Below, piece by piece: positions 6,683 through 6,912 of a stretch of DNA of 6,912 nucleotides (position 1 is its first letter; every line of letters begins with the position of its first letter). The position numbers were made by a program, and so were the translations under genes. The notes under the pieces were generated by a model, which made no database searches, was not told the origin of the DNA, and saw only the letters and a list, made by a program, of their open reading frames with translations. Source of the DNA: Desulfobacula sp. (GTDB taxonomy: Bacteria > Desulfobacterota > Desulfobacteria > Desulfobacterales > Desulfobacteraceae); the NCBI GenBank assembly GCA_029940245.1, contig JAOZRF010000148.1, positions 1 through 6,912 of the forward strand, read 5' to 3'.

Positions 6683-6912
6683 ATGGTAGAAATTGTTTTT
6701 CTGATTCCTTTTATAATTGGTGTTATGGCTTTTTTTCTTCCAAAAGAAATCACTCGCCTGTTTTTAGTGAGTACTGGAGCGATTCATCTTATTCTTTCGC
6801 TCCTTCTCTGGAAAAACAGACCCGAAGCAATTTTTAACAACTATTTTGCAGTAACTCCTGAAGGCTTGTTATCGCTTCTGGTGATATCGCTTCTGTTTTT
6901 CCTGATTTCAAT
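6683..6912 (+). CDS. hyfF: Hydrogenase-4 component F-like antiporter-type subunit (N-terminal 76 codons; runs off the right edge)
   Basis: The open start of another membrane protein. The frame begins MVEIVFLIPFIIGVMAFFLP and stays open to the window edge. Two or three hydrophobic helices can be seen (about residues 3-18, 26-43 and 61-76), and the segment NNYFAVTPEGLLSLLVISLL resembles the conserved region at the start of HyfF-type NuoL/M/N homologues. AGGTG at 6672-6676, overlapping the hyfE stop, lies 6 bases before the ATG at 6683. A nearby ATG at 6679 is in another frame. The order B-C-E-F is the usual one for this gene family, which supports the name. The conserved channel residues lie beyond the window, so the assignment depends partly on position. 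Confidence 0.75.
   Translation, partial: MVEIVFLIPFIIGVMAFFLPKEITRLFLVSTGAIHLILSLLLWKNRPEAIFNNYFAVTPEGLLSLLVISLLFFLIS

Noticed and set aside
1..6912. CRISPR arrays, insertion sequences, tRNA or rRNA genes
   Set aside because: No regularly spaced long repeats, transposase-like frames, or tRNA/rRNA sequences were seen.

Overview
The window looks like a piece of a moderately AT-rich (about 40% GC by eye) anaerobic bacterial chromosome. A sulfate-reducing or related Desulfobacterota/Deltaproteobacteria host is the best guess. The reasons are a sulfate-permease-type (SulP) transporter, a PAS-type sigma-54 activator with a cysteine cluster of a kind I associate with that group, and a Hyf-like membrane-hydrogenase gene set. 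This assignment is inference from gene content; no marker gene is present.

Layout. On the minus strand, reading right to left, a long SulP-family anion transporter with a C-terminal STAS domain (2787-619) is followed after 62 bases by the N-terminal part of a sigma-54-dependent regulator (556 to beyond the left edge). I see no terminator between them, so they may be co-transcribed. On the plus strand, starting at 3134, is a tight operon of energy-converting hydrogenase membrane subunits: hyfB-like (3134-5092), hyfC-like (5115-6035), hyfE-like (6032-6673, ATGA overlap with the previous gene) and the beginning of a hyfF-like gene (6683 to beyond the right edge). The catalytic and electron-transfer subunits (HyfG, HyfH, HyfI types) would be expected to the right, outside the window. 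So it cannot be decided here whether this is a true group 4 [NiFe] hydrogenase or a hydrogenase-related (Ehr-type) complex.

The 346-base divergent intergenic region (2788-3133) is the main non-coding structure. It holds a minus-strand terminator-like hairpin with a T7 tract, a TTGACA-type promoter candidate just before it, and three copies of the heptamer TGTTCAA in alternating orientation, two of which form an 8-bp inverted repeat upstream of the transporter.

How the parts may work together: the Hyf-like proteins form the proton- or sodium-translocating membrane arm of a complex coupling low-potential electron transfer to ion pumping. The transporter imports an inorganic anion (sulfate is the obvious candidate in a sulfate reducer) and could use the resulting ion gradient. 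The most distinctive protein feature is an insert of roughly 140 residues, helical and histidine-rich, between membrane segments 7 and 8 of the transporter. I found no clearly undescribed system in this window.
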